Below are positions 1-5,034 of a stretch of DNA of 5,034 nucleotides, one piece after another. The number at the start of each line of letters is the position of its first letter. The first letter of the stretch is position 1. The DNA is taken from NCBI GenBank assembly GCA_002327405.1, contig DCVO01000120.1, positions 632-5,665 on the forward strand, read 5' to 3'. Origin of the DNA: Thiobacillus sp. UBA2186 (GTDB lineage: Bacteria > Pseudomonadota > Gammaproteobacteria > Burkholderiales > Thiobacillaceae). Position numbers and translations under genes: made by a program. The notes beneath the pieces were generated by a model. The model saw only the letters and a list, made by a program, of their open reading frames with translations. It was not told the origin of the DNA and did no database searches.

Positions 1-26
1 GTGTCTACCAATTCCACCACGTCGGC
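1..26 (-). tRNA. tRNA-Leu, 5' part only (cut by window edge)
   Basis: Read on the minus strand, the first 26 bases begin GCCGACGTGGTGGAATTGG and continue TAGACAC. This is the acceptor 5' strand (GCCGACG), the TG linker and the D-arm of a leucine tRNA. The D-arm and D-loop with GGAATTGGTAGAC is typical of bacterial tRNA-Leu. The anticodon, long variable arm and 3' end lie outside the window, so the isoacceptor cannot be read. A GAG anticodon is likely by analogy with E. coli leuU, which also sits just after secG. It follows secG by 54 bases and has its own promoter. In many Betaproteobacteria the nuo operon comes next. Confidence 0.88.
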
Positions 27-33
27 CGGTGAT

Positions 34-61
34 GAATGCGCCTGCTTTATACAGCGCATTC
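34..61 (-). repeat. Inverted repeat between secG and tRNA-Leu
   Basis: The 8-base arms GAATGCGC (34-41) and GCGCATTC (54-61) are perfect inverted copies separated by 12 bases. In the secG transcript they could form a stem-loop just after the stop codon. No U-run follows, so it is not a standard Rho-independent terminator. As DNA, the dyad is centred on the -10 of the tRNA promoter and covers its spacer and discriminator. It could act as a 3' end or processing structure for secG mRNA, or as an operator-like dyad; the sequence does not decide. Confidence 0.5.
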
Positions 62-74
62 GATTGAACTTCAA
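39..74 (-). promoter_or_regulatory. Promoter for the tRNA-Leu gene
   Basis: On the minus strand, TTGAAG (69-74, 4 of 6 to the sigma-70 -35) is followed by exactly 17 bases and TATAAA (46-51, 5 of 6 to the -10). The discriminator is GC-rich (GCAGGCG), as in stringently controlled stable-RNA promoters. Transcription should start near 39, giving a leader of about 13 bases before the mature tRNA 5' end at 26, to be removed by RNase P. Position, spacing and discriminator all fit. The assignment rests on sequence pattern only. Confidence 0.65.
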
Positions 75-80
75 ATCAAA

Positions 81-428
81 CTACTTGGGAATTTCTCCGG
101 ACTTGGGCGCCGTACTGTCCTGAGCAGGCGCCGCCTGGGGAGCGGGGGCCTGTTGCGTGGCAGCCGGGATTTTGTCCAGCACCCCACCAGGGGCCGCCCG
201 GTTCAGGGAAAAATACGTCAAGCCCATGCTGGTCAGGAAAAACATCGTCGCCGCAATCGCCGTTGCGCGCGACAGGAAATTTGCCGATCCGCTGGCCCCG
301 AACAGGCTCCCGGAAGCGCCGCTGCCGAAAGCCGCACCCATATCAGCACCCTTGCCGTGCTGCAGCAGCACCAGTCCGACCAGGGTGACCGATACCAGCA
401 AGTGAACGATCCAGACTAAGGTTTCCAT
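81..428 (-). CDS. secG: SecG, Sec translocon subunit
   Basis: SecG is the small third subunit of the SecYEG protein-conducting channel in the inner membrane, where it stimulates SecA-driven protein export. The 115-residue product has two predicted membrane segments, about residues 3-22 and 52-73. Between them is the family's conserved cytoplasmic stretch LLQHGKGADMGAAFG (21-35) in a Gly/Ser/Ala-rich loop. After about residue 80 comes a low-complexity tail rich in Pro, Ala and Gln, a common extension in Betaproteobacteria. The ATG at 426-428 opens directly on the first membrane segment; the Shine-Dalgarno is weak (GGA 8 bases upstream). The start lies 16 bases after the tpiA stop, so co-transcription and perhaps translational coupling with tpiA are likely. 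The stop is TAG. Confidence 0.95.
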   Translation of the reverse strand: METLVWIVHLLVSVTLVGLVLLQHGKGADMGAAFGSGASGSLFGASGSANFLSRATAIAATMFFLTSMGLTYFSLNRAAPGGVLDKIPAATQQAPAPQAAPAQDSTAPKSGEIPK

Positions 429-444
429 TCATTCAATCCAAAAA

Positions 445-1197
445 TCAGGCAGCCGCCTTGCAGATCGCGATAAATTCGTCCGCAATCAGCGAGGCGCCGC
501 CAATCAGCCCGCCGTCGATGTCGGGCTGCGAGAAAAGTTCGGCCGCATTGGCGGCCTTCACGCTGCCGCCGTACTGGATCACCAGCCCGTCAGCCGCCGC
601 CTTGTTCAGGCCTGCGATCTTGCCGCGAATGAAAGCATGCACGGCCTGGGCCTGCCCGGGGGTGGCAGTCTTGCCGGTACCGATCGCCCATACAGGCTCG
701 TAGGCCACCACCGCCTTGGCCAGGGCTTCCACGCCGGCGGCATTGATCACTGCGTCGAGCTGGCGCCCCACCACCTGCTCGGTAATGTTGCCTTCGCGCT
801 CGGCCAGGGTCTCGCCCACGCACAGGATGGGGATCAAACCCGCCGCCTGGGCCGCCATGAACTTCTTCGCCACGGTCTCGTCGGACTCGCCGTACAGGCT
901 GCGCCGCTCGGAATGGCCGACGATGGCGTAGGTGCAGCCAAAATCCTTCAGCATCGAGGTGGACACTTCGCCGGTGAAAGCGCCCTTGGCGTGCTCGCTC
1001 ACGTTCTGAGCACCCCAGGCCAGGGTAGTTCCACTCAGCTCGGCCTGCAGCTGCGCCAGGTAGGGAAAAGGTGCGCAAACCGCAACGCCGGCGCCTTGCA
1101 GCCCATTCAGCGCTGCCTTCAATGCTCCCAGCAGGGCCTGGTTTTCCGCCAGGCTGCCATGCATCTTCCAGTTTCCGGCCACGAGTTTGCGACGCAT
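445..1197 (-). CDS. tpiA: Triosephosphate isomerase
   Basis: This cytoplasmic TIM-barrel enzyme interconverts dihydroxyacetone phosphate and glyceraldehyde 3-phosphate in glycolysis, gluconeogenesis and Calvin-cycle metabolism. It is 250 residues, the normal full length. Substrate-site Asn9 and Lys11 lie in AGNWKMHG (7-14), the electrophilic His95 in VGHSERR (93-99), and the catalytic base Glu167 in AYEPVWAIGTGK (165-176), which also holds the flexible loop 6. The phosphate-binding loops YGGSVK (209-214) and GGLIGGASL (229-237) are intact, so the enzyme should be active. The ATG at 1195-1197 gives the usual N-terminus and has purine-rich GGGGTAGAGG immediately upstream. It probably has its own promoter (1223-1251) and is followed closely by secG. 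The stop is TGA. Confidence 0.97.
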   Translation of the reverse strand: MRRKLVAGNWKMHGSLAENQALLGALKAALNGLQGAGVAVCAPFPYLAQLQAELSGTTLAWGAQNVSEHAKGAFTGEVSTSMLKDFGCTYAIVGHSERRSLYGESDETVAKKFMAAQAAGLIPILCVGETLAEREGNITEQVVGRQLDAVINAAGVEALAKAVVAYEPVWAIGTGKTATPGQAQAVHAFIRGKIAGLNKAAADGLVIQYGGSVKAANAAELFSQPDIDGGLIGGASLIADEFIAICKAAA

Positions 1198-1222
1198 CCT
1201 CTACCCCGCTAAAAAGCTCGCT

Positions 1223-1251
1223 ATATTAAAGCAGGGCCGAAGTACGGTCAA
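1223..1251 (-). promoter_or_regulatory. Promoter for tpiA-secG
   Basis: On the minus strand TTGACC (1246-1251, 5 of 6 to the -35 consensus) is separated by 17 bases from TAATAT (1223-1228, 4 of 6 to the -10). Transcription would begin near 1216 and give a short leader of about 18 bases before the tpiA ATG. It lies downstream of the preceding small gene's stop at 1287, so tpiA can be expressed independently of it. The -35 overlaps a CTGTCAT motif, described separately. Confidence 0.6.
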
Positions 1252-1257
1252 TGACAG
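1240..1257 (-). promoter_or_regulatory. Possible degenerate Pho box at the tpiA promoter
   Basis: Minus-strand CTGTCATTGACCGTACTT has a perfect first PhoB half-site (CTGTCAT, 1251-1257) and a poor second one, 11 of 18 positions against CTGTCATAAAACTGTCAT. It ends 11 bases before the candidate tpiA -10, close to the spacing of known PhoB-activated promoters. The perfect half-site could be chance, but the same 7-mer occurs on the same strand in the promoter region one gene upstream. PhoB binding here is inference. Confidence 0.3.
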
Positions 1258-1286
1258 AAGTTGAGGAACTTTCCGGGAGAAGAGCC

Positions 1287-1529
1287 TTAGCCGTCGCTCA
1301 AATCGAGGTACTTCTGGATGCGACGTTCGGCAATCAGGCGATCGATGCGCCATTCGTCCAGAAGCGCCAGCGCCATCTCGAAAGACTTGAGCTTGAGCGT
1401 GAACAGCTGGTTCAGTTCGAAAGCGGATTCGCTTTCCAACGCCTTGCACAGCGCCCACAGCACGGTCGCATCAGCGCTCTCCGGATCGCGCTTGATGAAC
1501 TTGGCGATGTTCCTGACGGCATTGGCCAT
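1287..1529 (-). CDS. Small helical protein of unknown function, candidate Pho regulon member
   Basis: I do not recognise this 80-residue protein. It starts MANAVRNIAKFIKRDPESAD and ends in YLDLSDG. No signal peptide or membrane segment is evident. Composition (Ala, Leu, Glu, Lys, Arg, with a single Cys28 and no glycine before the C-terminus) suggests a mostly alpha-helical cytoplasmic protein: helices around 2-14, 20-33, 36-58 and 60-76, the last ones charged. I chose the ATG at 1527-1529 because GGAG lies 9 bases upstream and because the only longer ATG start (1616) falls inside a Pho box upstream of the likely transcription start. It sits between pstB and tpiA, where phoU is often found after pstB, but at 80 residues it is far too short for PhoU (about 230-240) and does not look like it. 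The Pho box and -10 ahead of it suggest expression under phosphate starvation. Function is unknown. Confidence 0.8.
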   Translation of the reverse strand: MANAVRNIAKFIKRDPESADATVLWALCKALESESAFELNQLFTLKLKSFEMALALLDEWRIDRLIAERRIQKYLDLSDG

Positions 1530-1571
1530 TTTATGAATCTCCGCTTCGCTGATACATGACAGCAAGCGGGT

Positions 1572-1577
1572 ATCATA
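1572..1577 (-). promoter_or_regulatory. -10 element of the Pho-type promoter
   Basis: Minus-strand TATGAT matches the sigma-70 -10 (TATAAT) at 5 of 6 positions. No good -35 lies 16-18 bases upstream, as expected if PhoB bound to the Pho box recruits the polymerase. The predicted start near 1565 leaves a leader of about 35 bases before the ATG at 1529. Confidence 0.55.
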
Positions 1578-1598
1578 CCTTTGCGCCGGCACCCAAAA

Positions 1599-1616
1599 AT
1601 GACAGTTTAATGACAT
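1599..1616 (-). promoter_or_regulatory. Pho box (PhoB binding site)
   Basis: Minus-strand ATGTCATTAAACTGTCAT matches the Pho box consensus CTGTCATAAAACTGTCAT at 16 of 18 positions. It has two TGTCAT repeats exactly 11 bases apart with an A/T-rich linker. Its orientation drives transcription toward the 80-residue gene. A third, degenerate 11-base repeat (GGGTGCC, 1588-1594) follows, and 10 bases after that comes a -10 hexamer. That places the array in the same helical phase as classic PhoB-activated promoters, where the box replaces the -35. Confidence 0.82.
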
Positions 1617-1658
1617 TTTGGACGCATGGTACTTTTTACAGCCAGGGCAGGAGCCATA

Positions 1659-2441
1659 TCAGCCAAACCGCCCGGTGATGTAATCCTCGGTCTGCTTGAT
1701 CTTGGGCTTCAGGAACAGCTGGTCGGTATCGCCCATCTCGATCAGTTCGCCCAGGTACATGAAGGCCGTGTAATCGGAAATCCGCGCCGCCTGCTGCATG
1801 TTGTGGGTCACGATGGCGATGGTGTACTCGTTCTTGAGTTCGTAGATGAGTTCCTCGATCTTGGCCGTGGAAATCGGATCCAGCGCGGATGTCGGCTCAT
1901 CCAGCAGCACCACATCCGGCTTTACGGCAACGGCGCGCGCAATACAGAGGCGCTGCTGCTGGCCACCCGACAGGGAAAGACCATTCTGCTGCAGCTTGTC
2001 CTTGACCTCTTCCCACAACGCGGCCTTTTTCAGCGCCCACTCCACACGGTCGTCCATGGCCGACTTTGAAAGTCTTTCATACAGACGAACGCCGAAGGCG
2101 ATGTTTTCGTAGATGGTCATGGGGAAAGGCGTCGGCTTCTGGAATACCATGCCGATCTTTGCGCGCACCAGGTTGACGTCCTGCTTCTTGTCCAGGAGGT
2201 TCTTGCCGTTGAACAGGATCTCGCCCTCCGCCCGCTGGCCTGGATAAAGGTCGTACATGCGGTTGAAGGTGCGCAGCAAGGTGGATTTGCCGCATCCGGA
2301 AGGGCCGATGAACGCGGTCACCTTGTTGCGGGCAATATCCATGTTGATATTGCTCAGCCCCTTGAAATCCCCGTAATAAAAACTCAGGTTACGGACCTGC
2401 AGCGCGGTTTCCTGGCTGCTGATTGTTGCTTGGTCTGACAT
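1659..2441 (-). CDS. pstB: Phosphate ABC transporter ATP-binding protein PstB
   Basis: PstB is the cytoplasmic ATPase that powers phosphate import through the PstC-PstA channel. All nucleotide-binding motifs are present in the 260 residues: Walker A GPSGCGKST (46-54), the Q-loop VFQKP (99-103), the ABC signature LSGGQQQR (157-164), Walker B VVLLDEPTSALDP (177-189) with catalytic Glu182, and the H-loop His213 in VTHNMQQ. The sequence KPTPFPMTIYENIAFG after the Q-loop is characteristic of PstB among ABC ATPases. The ATG at 2439-2441 has GGAG at a good distance (7 bases) and starts 17 bases after the pstA stop, so it is part of the pst operon. Length is normal. No phoU follows within the window, and no clear terminator is visible after the TGA stop. 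Confidence 0.97.
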   Translation of the reverse strand: MSDQATISSQETALQVRNLSFYYGDFKGLSNINMDIARNKVTAFIGPSGCGKSTLLRTFNRMYDLYPGQRAEGEILFNGKNLLDKKQDVNLVRAKIGMVFQKPTPFPMTIYENIAFGVRLYERLSKSAMDDRVEWALKKAALWEEVKDKLQQNGLSLSGGQQQRLCIARAVAVKPDVVLLDEPTSALDPISTAKIEELIYELKNEYTIAIVTHNMQQAARISDYTAFMYLGELIEMGDTDQLFLKPKIKQTEDYITGRFG

Positions 2442-2458
2442 GGTTTCTCCGTAAACGA

Positions 2459-3304
2459 TCAGCGTTTGTCTTTTTGGCGGAAGACGACGCGAACGCCAAT
2501 GTTGACCGCCAACACCAGGAAGGCAATCAGCAGCGCACCGCCCCAGGCCAGGCTGATCCAGTTGTCATAGGGGCTCAACGCGAACTGGAAAATCACCACC
2601 GGCAGGTTGCCCATGGGCTCCGACATGTTGGCGCTGAAAAACTGGTTGTTGAGCGCGGTAAACAGCAGAGGCGCAGTTTCGCCGGTGATTCGCGCCATGG
2701 CCAGCAACACGCCCGTCACCACGCCCGATTTGACCGCGCGCAGCGTCACCTTGAGCGACACCTGCCAGCGCGGCGCGCCGACCGCGAAAGCGGCCTCGCG
2801 CAGGCTGGTCTGCACCAGTTTCAGCATGTTCTCGGTAGTGCGCACGACCACCGGAATGGCGATTAGCGCCAGGGCCAGAGAACCCGCCCAGCCGGAAAAC
2901 CCGCCCGTGGTCGCCACAAACAGGGCGTACACAAACAGGCCGATGACGATGGACGGCGCCGACAGCATGATGTCGGTCATGAAACGGGTGAACGAGGCGA
3001 ACTTGGATATGCGCCCGTACTCGGCAAGATAGATTCCCGCCAGAATGCCGACCGGGGTCGCTATCAGCATCGAAAAAAGAAGGATGAGGCCGCTGCCGAC
3101 GATGGCATTGCGCAGGCCGCCCCCCTCGGAACCCGGCGCCGGCGTGTCCTGGGTGAACAAATCCAGGCTCAGCGCAGCAAAGCCCTTGGAAAACAGCGTC
3201 CACAAAATCCACATCAGCCCGATCAGCCCGAGGCTCATCGCAACCATGGACAGGGCGATCCCGACCCGGTTGATCCAGACGCGGCGTGCGTAAAGACTGA
3301 ACAT
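2459..3304 (-). CDS. pstA: Phosphate ABC transporter permease PstA
   Basis: PstA is one of two inner-membrane permease subunits that, with PstC, form the phosphate channel. The 281 residues show about six hydrophobic segments (roughly 14-36, 67-92, 113-133, 140-155, 193-212 and 252-275). The cytoplasmic EAA loop that contacts PstB is EAAFAVGAPRWQVSLKVTL (170-188). PstA-like signatures include GGLRNAIVGS (62-71), TDIMLSAPSIVIGLFVYA (110-127), VVVRTTENML (152-161) and GETAPLLFTA (208-217). It starts at ATG 3302-3304, only 3 bases after the pstC stop. Its Shine-Dalgarno GGAGG, 11 bases upstream, lies inside the pstC end, pointing to translational coupling. The length is close to the family norm. 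Confidence 0.96.
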   Translation of the reverse strand: MFSLYARRVWINRVGIALSMVAMSLGLIGLMWILWTLFSKGFAALSLDLFTQDTPAPGSEGGGLRNAIVGSGLILLFSMLIATPVGILAGIYLAEYGRISKFASFTRFMTDIMLSAPSIVIGLFVYALFVATTGGFSGWAGSLALALIAIPVVVRTTENMLKLVQTSLREAAFAVGAPRWQVSLKVTLRAVKSGVVTGVLLAMARITGETAPLLFTALNNQFFSANMSEPMGNLPVVIFQFALSPYDNWISLAWGGALLIAFLVLAVNIGVRVVFRQKDKR

Positions 3305-3307
3305 GAA

Positions 3308-4285
3308 TTACAAGCCCTCCGAACCCATGCTGCGGCTGATCAACCAGCGCGATATTGCCAGCACGATGAAAGTGATCACGAACAGGACCAGGCCCAGCGC
3401 AAACAGGGATGCGATGTGCAGGCCCGGATCCGCCTCACCGAATTCGTTGGCCAGGGTGGAGGCAATGGAGGTGCCGGGGGCGAACAGGCTGGGAATGATG
3501 CGGTTGGCGTTTCCGATCACGAAAGTGACCGCCATGGTTTCGCCCAGCGCGCGGCCCAGCCCCAGCATGATGCCGCCAATGACGCCGACGCGGGTGTAGG
3601 GCAGCACGATGTTGCGCAACACCTCCCAGGTGGTGCAGCCGATGCCGTAGGCCGACTCCTTCAGCACATCCGGCACGGTTTCGAACACGTCGCGCATGAC
3701 CGAGGCGATGAAGGGAATCACCATCATCGACAACACCAGGCTGGCCGTGAGGATGCCGATGCCGATGGGGGGGCCGGAAAACCAACTGCCGATGATCGGC
3801 ACATCACCGAGCAGGTATTGCAGGAGGGGCTGGATGTGTTCGGCAAACAGGGGGGCAAACACGAACAGGCCCCAGATGCCGTACACGATGGAGGGAATCC
3901 CCGCCAGCAGTTCGATCGCCGTACCCAGGGGGCGGCGCAGCCAAAGCGGGCATGTCTCGGTCAGAAAGAGCGCGATGCCGAAACTGATGGGTACCGCAAT
4001 CAGCAACGCCAGCACAGATGTCACGACCGTGCCGTAGATGGCGGCAAGCGCACCATACTGGTCGTCCGGCACGCTCCAGACATTGGTCCACAGGAAGGCG
4101 GGGCCGAATTCTTCAAGACTGGGCCATGCTTCGATCGCGAGCGATACCAGTATGCCAACCAGGGTCGCCAGTACGACCAGCGCAAACAGTTGAGTGGTGT
4201 GATGGAAAAACCTGTCCTGCAGGCGGAATCGCGCAACTTGCTGGGCGTGCAGGTCGATTCCTGAGGATGCGCTGGGCTCGCTCAC
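3308..4285 (-). CDS. pstC: Phosphate ABC transporter permease PstC
   Basis: PstC is the partner permease of PstA in the inner membrane. The 325 residues begin with a polar, cytoplasmic stretch of about 32 residues and then show about six membrane segments (about 33-52, 84-109, 122-146, 173-196, 232-257 and 293-316). The EAA-type loop is KESAYGIGCTTWEVL (209-223). Family signatures include ELLAGIPSIVYGIWGLFVFA (125-144) and GRALGETMAVTFVIGNANRI (244-263). The start is GTG (4283-4285) with only a weak ribosome site (AGG, 9 bases upstream). No other start would keep the N-terminus, because the next Met is residue 187 or later. Two stem-loops separate it from pstS. Weak initiation plus these structures probably keep permease levels below PstS. 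The stop is TAA. Confidence 0.96.
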   Translation of the reverse strand: MSEPSASSGIDLHAQQVARFRLQDRFFHHTTQLFALVVLATLVGILVSLAIEAWPSLEEFGPAFLWTNVWSVPDDQYGALAAIYGTVVTSVLALLIAVPISFGIALFLTETCPLWLRRPLGTAIELLAGIPSIVYGIWGLFVFAPLFAEHIQPLLQYLLGDVPIIGSWFSGPPIGIGILTASLVLSMMVIPFIASVMRDVFETVPDVLKESAYGIGCTTWEVLRNIVLPYTRVGVIGGIMLGLGRALGETMAVTFVIGNANRIIPSLFAPGTSIASTLANEFGEADPGLHIASLFALGLVLFVITFIVLAISRWLISRSMGSEGL

Positions 4286-4314
4286 TATAGGGTGCCTATC
4301 GGTTGAATTCTTGT

Positions 4315-4354
4315 CTGTGGAAACGGCCGTTCGGGAAAACAGCCGCTTTCACAG
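4315..4354 (-). repeat. Second stem-loop in the pstS-pstC gap
   Basis: CTGTGGAAACGGC (4315-4327) and GCCGCTTTCACAG (4342-4354) pair over 13 positions with one mismatch and one G-U in the minus-strand RNA, around a 14-base loop. It lies between the GC-rich palindrome and the pstC start and is not followed by a U-run. Part of its 5' plus-strand arm also belongs to the short palindrome AACGGCCGTT (4322-4331), so alternative folds are possible. It probably adds to mRNA stabilisation or to attenuation of downstream expression. Confidence 0.6.
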
Positions 4355-4357
4355 AAC

Positions 4358-4383
4358 GCCGGGGGCAGCATGCTGCCCCCGGC
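4358..4383 (-). repeat. Perfect GC-rich palindrome in the pstS-pstC gap
   Basis: GCCGGGGGCAGCA (4358-4370) is followed directly by its exact inverted copy TGCTGCCCCCGGC (4371-4383). In RNA this gives a very stable stem of about 11 bp closed by a CAUG loop, 27 bases after the pstS stop. No U-run follows and the operon continues into pstC, so full termination is unlikely. Structures in this position between a binding-protein gene and its permease genes are known to protect the upstream mRNA from 3' exonucleases. I infer that role here. Confidence 0.8.
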
Positions 4384-4410
4384 CAAACTACATCTCGGGT
4401 CGTAATTGTA

Positions 4411-5034
4411 TTACTTGATCTTCTTCATTTCCGCTTCGACCATTTTGACCACATTGGGCGGCAGCGCCACGAAGCCAAGGTCTTCCGCCATCTTCTGGCC
4501 ATTGTTCAGCGACCAGGTGAAGAAGTCCACTACAGCCTTTTGCTTGGCGGGATCGCTGCCTTTTTCATAGGCCAGCATGTAGGTGGCGGACGTGATGGGC
4601 CAGGCGTTCTTGTGGGTCTGGTCAAGCAGGTCCGGGGCCATGCCCTTCACCTTGAAATTGGCGCCGCTGGCGGCATCGGCCACCGCGTCCTGGTTCGGCA
4701 CGATGAAATTGCCGGCCTTGTTCTTCAGGGCCACAAAACTCATGTTGTTCTTCATGGCGTCGGCAATGTCGACGTAGCCGATTGCACCGGCAATCTTCAT
4801 CACGTTGGCAGCCACACCCGGGTTGCCCTTGCCGCCTACGGCATTCATGGGCCAGTTCACGGTATTGCCTGCGCCGACATCACGCTTGAAGGACACGGAC
4901 TGCTTGGCCAGATAGTTGGTGAAGGCATACGTCGTGCCCGAGCCATCGGAGCGGTGGGAAATGGTAATGGCGGTGTTGGGCAGGCTCTTGCCAGGGTTCA
5001 GCCTGGCGATGGCGGGGTCGTTCCACTTGGTGAT
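4411..5034 (-). CDS. pstS: Phosphate-binding protein PstS, C-terminal part (5' end outside window)
   Basis: PstS is the periplasmic phosphate receptor of the Pst transporter. The open frame runs through the right window edge. The window holds the last 207 residues plus the TAA stop, so about 130-140 N-terminal residues including the signal peptide are missing. The visible part starts ITKWNDPAIARLNPG. The phosphate-binding loop HRSDGSGTT follows; it corresponds to the E. coli loop whose Arg, Asp, Ser, Gly and Thr contact phosphate. Other PstS hallmarks are the GYVD stretch (IGYVDIADAMKN) and WPITSATYMLAYEK. It is the first gene of pstSCAB as seen here. Its promoter, where a Pho box would be expected, lies beyond the window. 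Confidence 0.97.
   Translation of the reverse strand: MTKWNDPAIARLNPGKSLPNTAITISHRSDGSGTTYAFTNYLAKQSVSFKRDVGAGNTVNWPMNAVGGKGNPGVAANVMKIAGAIGYVDIADAMKNNMSFVALKNKAGNFIVPNQDAVADAASGANFKVKGMAPDLLDQTHKNAWPITSATYMLAYEKGSDPAKQKAVVDFFTWSLNNGQKMAEDLGFVALPPNVVKMVEAEMKKIK

Noticed and set aside
637..1212. 191-codon open frame on the plus strand opposite tpiA.
   Set aside because: It is a shadow of the tpiA codons with no recognisable domain, and tpiA is complete with all active-site residues.
1201..1458. 85-codon minus-strand frame overlapping the small gene and the tpiA promoter.
   Set aside because: It overlaps the better-supported 80-residue gene in another frame, runs through the tpiA promoter, and has no plausible ribosome site or motif.
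1287..1616. Longer 109-residue version of the small protein, starting at ATG 1614-1616.
   Set aside because: That ATG is part of the Pho box, lies upstream of the likely transcription start and has no Shine-Dalgarno. The start at 1529 has GGAG at 9 bases.
1617..1658. Possible terminator after pstB.
   Set aside because: I find no stem of useful length followed by a T-run. If the pst transcript ends here it is by another mechanism.
2565..3212. 215-codon minus-strand frame inside pstA.
   Set aside because: It is an out-of-frame reading of pstA, rich in Arg, Gly and His, with no membrane segments or family motifs.
3416..4264. 282-codon open frame on the plus strand opposite pstC.
   Set aside because: It is antisense to a clearly real gene, has a His/Gln/Gly/Asp-rich composition with no recognisable motif, and arises from the codon bias of pstC.
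4358..4383. The GC palindrome as a Rho-independent terminator of pstS.
   Set aside because: No T-run follows on the minus strand, and pstC follows without an evident promoter of its own.
4411..4896. PstS reading frame taken as beginning at GTG 4894-4896.
   Set aside because: The frame continues upstream without a stop to the window edge and encodes the phosphate-binding loop HRSDGSGTT, so this GTG is an internal valine codon.

Overview
The window reads as chromosomal DNA of a Betaproteobacterium. The evidence is the protein sequences (TpiA, a SecG with a Pro/Ala/Gln-rich tail, PstSCAB), the fairly GC-rich composition, and the order tpiA - secG - tRNA-Leu, which in many Betaproteobacteria leads into the nuo (complex I) operon. 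Genus-level placement is not possible from this sequence alone. All recognised genes lie on the minus strand, so transcription runs from high to low coordinates.

In transcription order, 5034 to 1659 holds a high-affinity phosphate uptake operon: pstS (5' end outside the window), pstC, pstA and pstB. PstS captures phosphate in the periplasm, PstC and PstA form the membrane channel, and PstB is the ATPase. The 125-base gap between pstS and pstC carries two consecutive stem-loops, one of them a perfect 13-bp-arm palindrome. They probably let the binding protein be made in excess over the membrane parts. pstC starts with GTG. The phoU gene that often follows pstB is not here.

After pstB, at 1530-1658, lies a promoter region with a near-consensus Pho box (16 of 18 positions). 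It points at a small gene, 1287-1529, encoding an unrecognised, probably helical 80-residue protein. This makes the small protein a candidate new member of the phosphate-starvation regulon and is the most interesting part of the window. Next comes tpiA (triosephosphate isomerase) with its own sigma-70-like promoter, whose -35 overlaps another CTGTCAT Pho half-site. secG (Sec translocon subunit) follows 16 bases behind tpiA. At the left edge is the 5' end of a tRNA-Leu gene behind a good promoter with a GC-rich discriminator.

There is no mobile element, CRISPR array or sign of recent transfer. Genes or clear regulatory DNA cover nearly everything, and no gene-free stretch exceeds about 130 bases.
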